From Anaerolineae bacterium (GTDB lineage Bacteria; Chloroflexota; Anaerolineae; J102), in the NCBI GenBank assembly GCA_015493675.1, contig WGCR01000377.1:1-14519 (forward strand): a stretch of 14,519 nt of DNA. The letters are read 5' to 3'. A program made the translations under genes and the position numbers. Each line of letters begins with the position of its first letter. The first letter of the stretch is position 1. Under the pieces are notes generated by a model. The model had not been told where the DNA came from. It searched no databases and worked only from the letters and a program-made list of their open reading frames with translations. Shown one piece after another: positions 14,334 through 14,519 of the stretch.

Positions 14334-14519
14334 CTATTTCCTTTCGTAGCCGTGCCGGATTCCCCAGGCGATGGCCATCCCGCGAGAATCTGCGTCAATT
14401 TTATCATAAATATTCCGTAGATGATATCGCACGGTGCGTTCGGAGATGCCCAGTTTTTCGCTGATTTTGGTGTTCGTCCATCCCAGGGTGAGATAGTGCA
14501 GGATTTCTCTTTCTCGATC
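14334..14519 (-). CDS. LuxR/NarL-type response regulator, HTH end only (ComA-like)
   Basis: The last 61 residues of a DNA-binding regulator; the N-terminus lies beyond the window edge. The segment is a complete-looking GerE/LuxR helix-turn-helix: DREREILHYLTLGWTNTKIS, then EKLGISERTVRYHLRNIYDK, ending IDADSRGMAIAWGIRHGYERK. The recognition helix is in SERTVRYHLRNIYDK. NarL-family response regulators carry this domain after a receiver domain and pair with HisKA_3 kinases, which is the type encoded at 10156-12585. With the peptide and prenyl transferase in between, it is the ComA counterpart by position. The receiver domain is not visible, so a receiver-less LuxR protein cannot be excluded. The peptide gene starts 150 bp downstream. 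Confidence 0.88.
   Translation of the reverse strand, partial: DREREILHYLTLGWTNTKISEKLGISERTVRYHLRNIYDKIDADSRGMAIAWGIRHGYERK

Overview
The window reads as one stretch of minus-strand genes. Transcription runs from high to low coordinates. The best guess for the source is a Chloroflexota-like (Anaerolineae/Caldilineae/Ardenticatenia type) bacterium. This rests on the very large Asp-rich SdrD-B-like/DUF11 surface proteins with a C-terminal fibronectin-like 'LQW.TASE.N.LGF.VLRS' domain and on an NarL-type sensor kinase with an N-terminal PDZ domain. No rRNA or other phylogenetic marker is present, so the assignment is inference.

Region A (about 10156-14519) looks like a peptide-pheromone quorum-sensing cassette built from the same four parts as Bacillus ComQXPA. 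In transcription order the parts are: the LuxR/NarL-type HTH end of a response regulator (ComA-like, cut by the window edge); a 112-aa precursor peptide (ComX-like) with a helical leader and three 17-residue repeats, each containing the Trp-rich core GPWGWQF; an isoprenyl-diphosphate-synthase-fold protein (ComQ-like) with DDVED and DDLKD motifs; and a polytopic PDZ-TM-GAF-HisKA_3-HATPase sensor kinase (ComP-like). The natural reading is that the ComQ-like enzyme prenylates Trp in the repeated cores, the product is exported and cleaved, and the kinase senses it and phosphorylates the regulator. The repeated cores, the RR-X-Q-P order and the apparently non-Firmicute host make this the most interesting part of the window. 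The ComQ-like gene has no canonical start codon at a sensible position.

Region B (9236-10155) has no convincing protein gene. It holds two related minus-strand transcription units. Each has a good sigma70-type promoter (TTGACA-17-TATACT and TTGACG-17-TATAGT), a nearly identical 62-bp element (60/62 matches) and an intrinsic terminator whose hairpin is kept although its 3' arm has diverged. They are candidate tandem small RNAs, or transcription-attenuation leaders for the genes downstream. A nested palindrome sits inside the second unit.

Region C (1-9235) is an apparent operon of three secreted, modular surface proteins of 1401 aa, 1305 aa and at least 340 aa (last one cut by the window edge). 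They are separated by 38 and 53 bp. They are built from SdrD-B-like (Cna-B type) domains with EF-hand-like Asp loops, DUF11-like domains, beta-propeller-like regions and, in the two complete ones, a shared C-terminal fibronectin-like module. None shows an LPXTG motif or C-terminal anchor. Whether the quorum-sensing cassette controls these proteins is an open but testable question.
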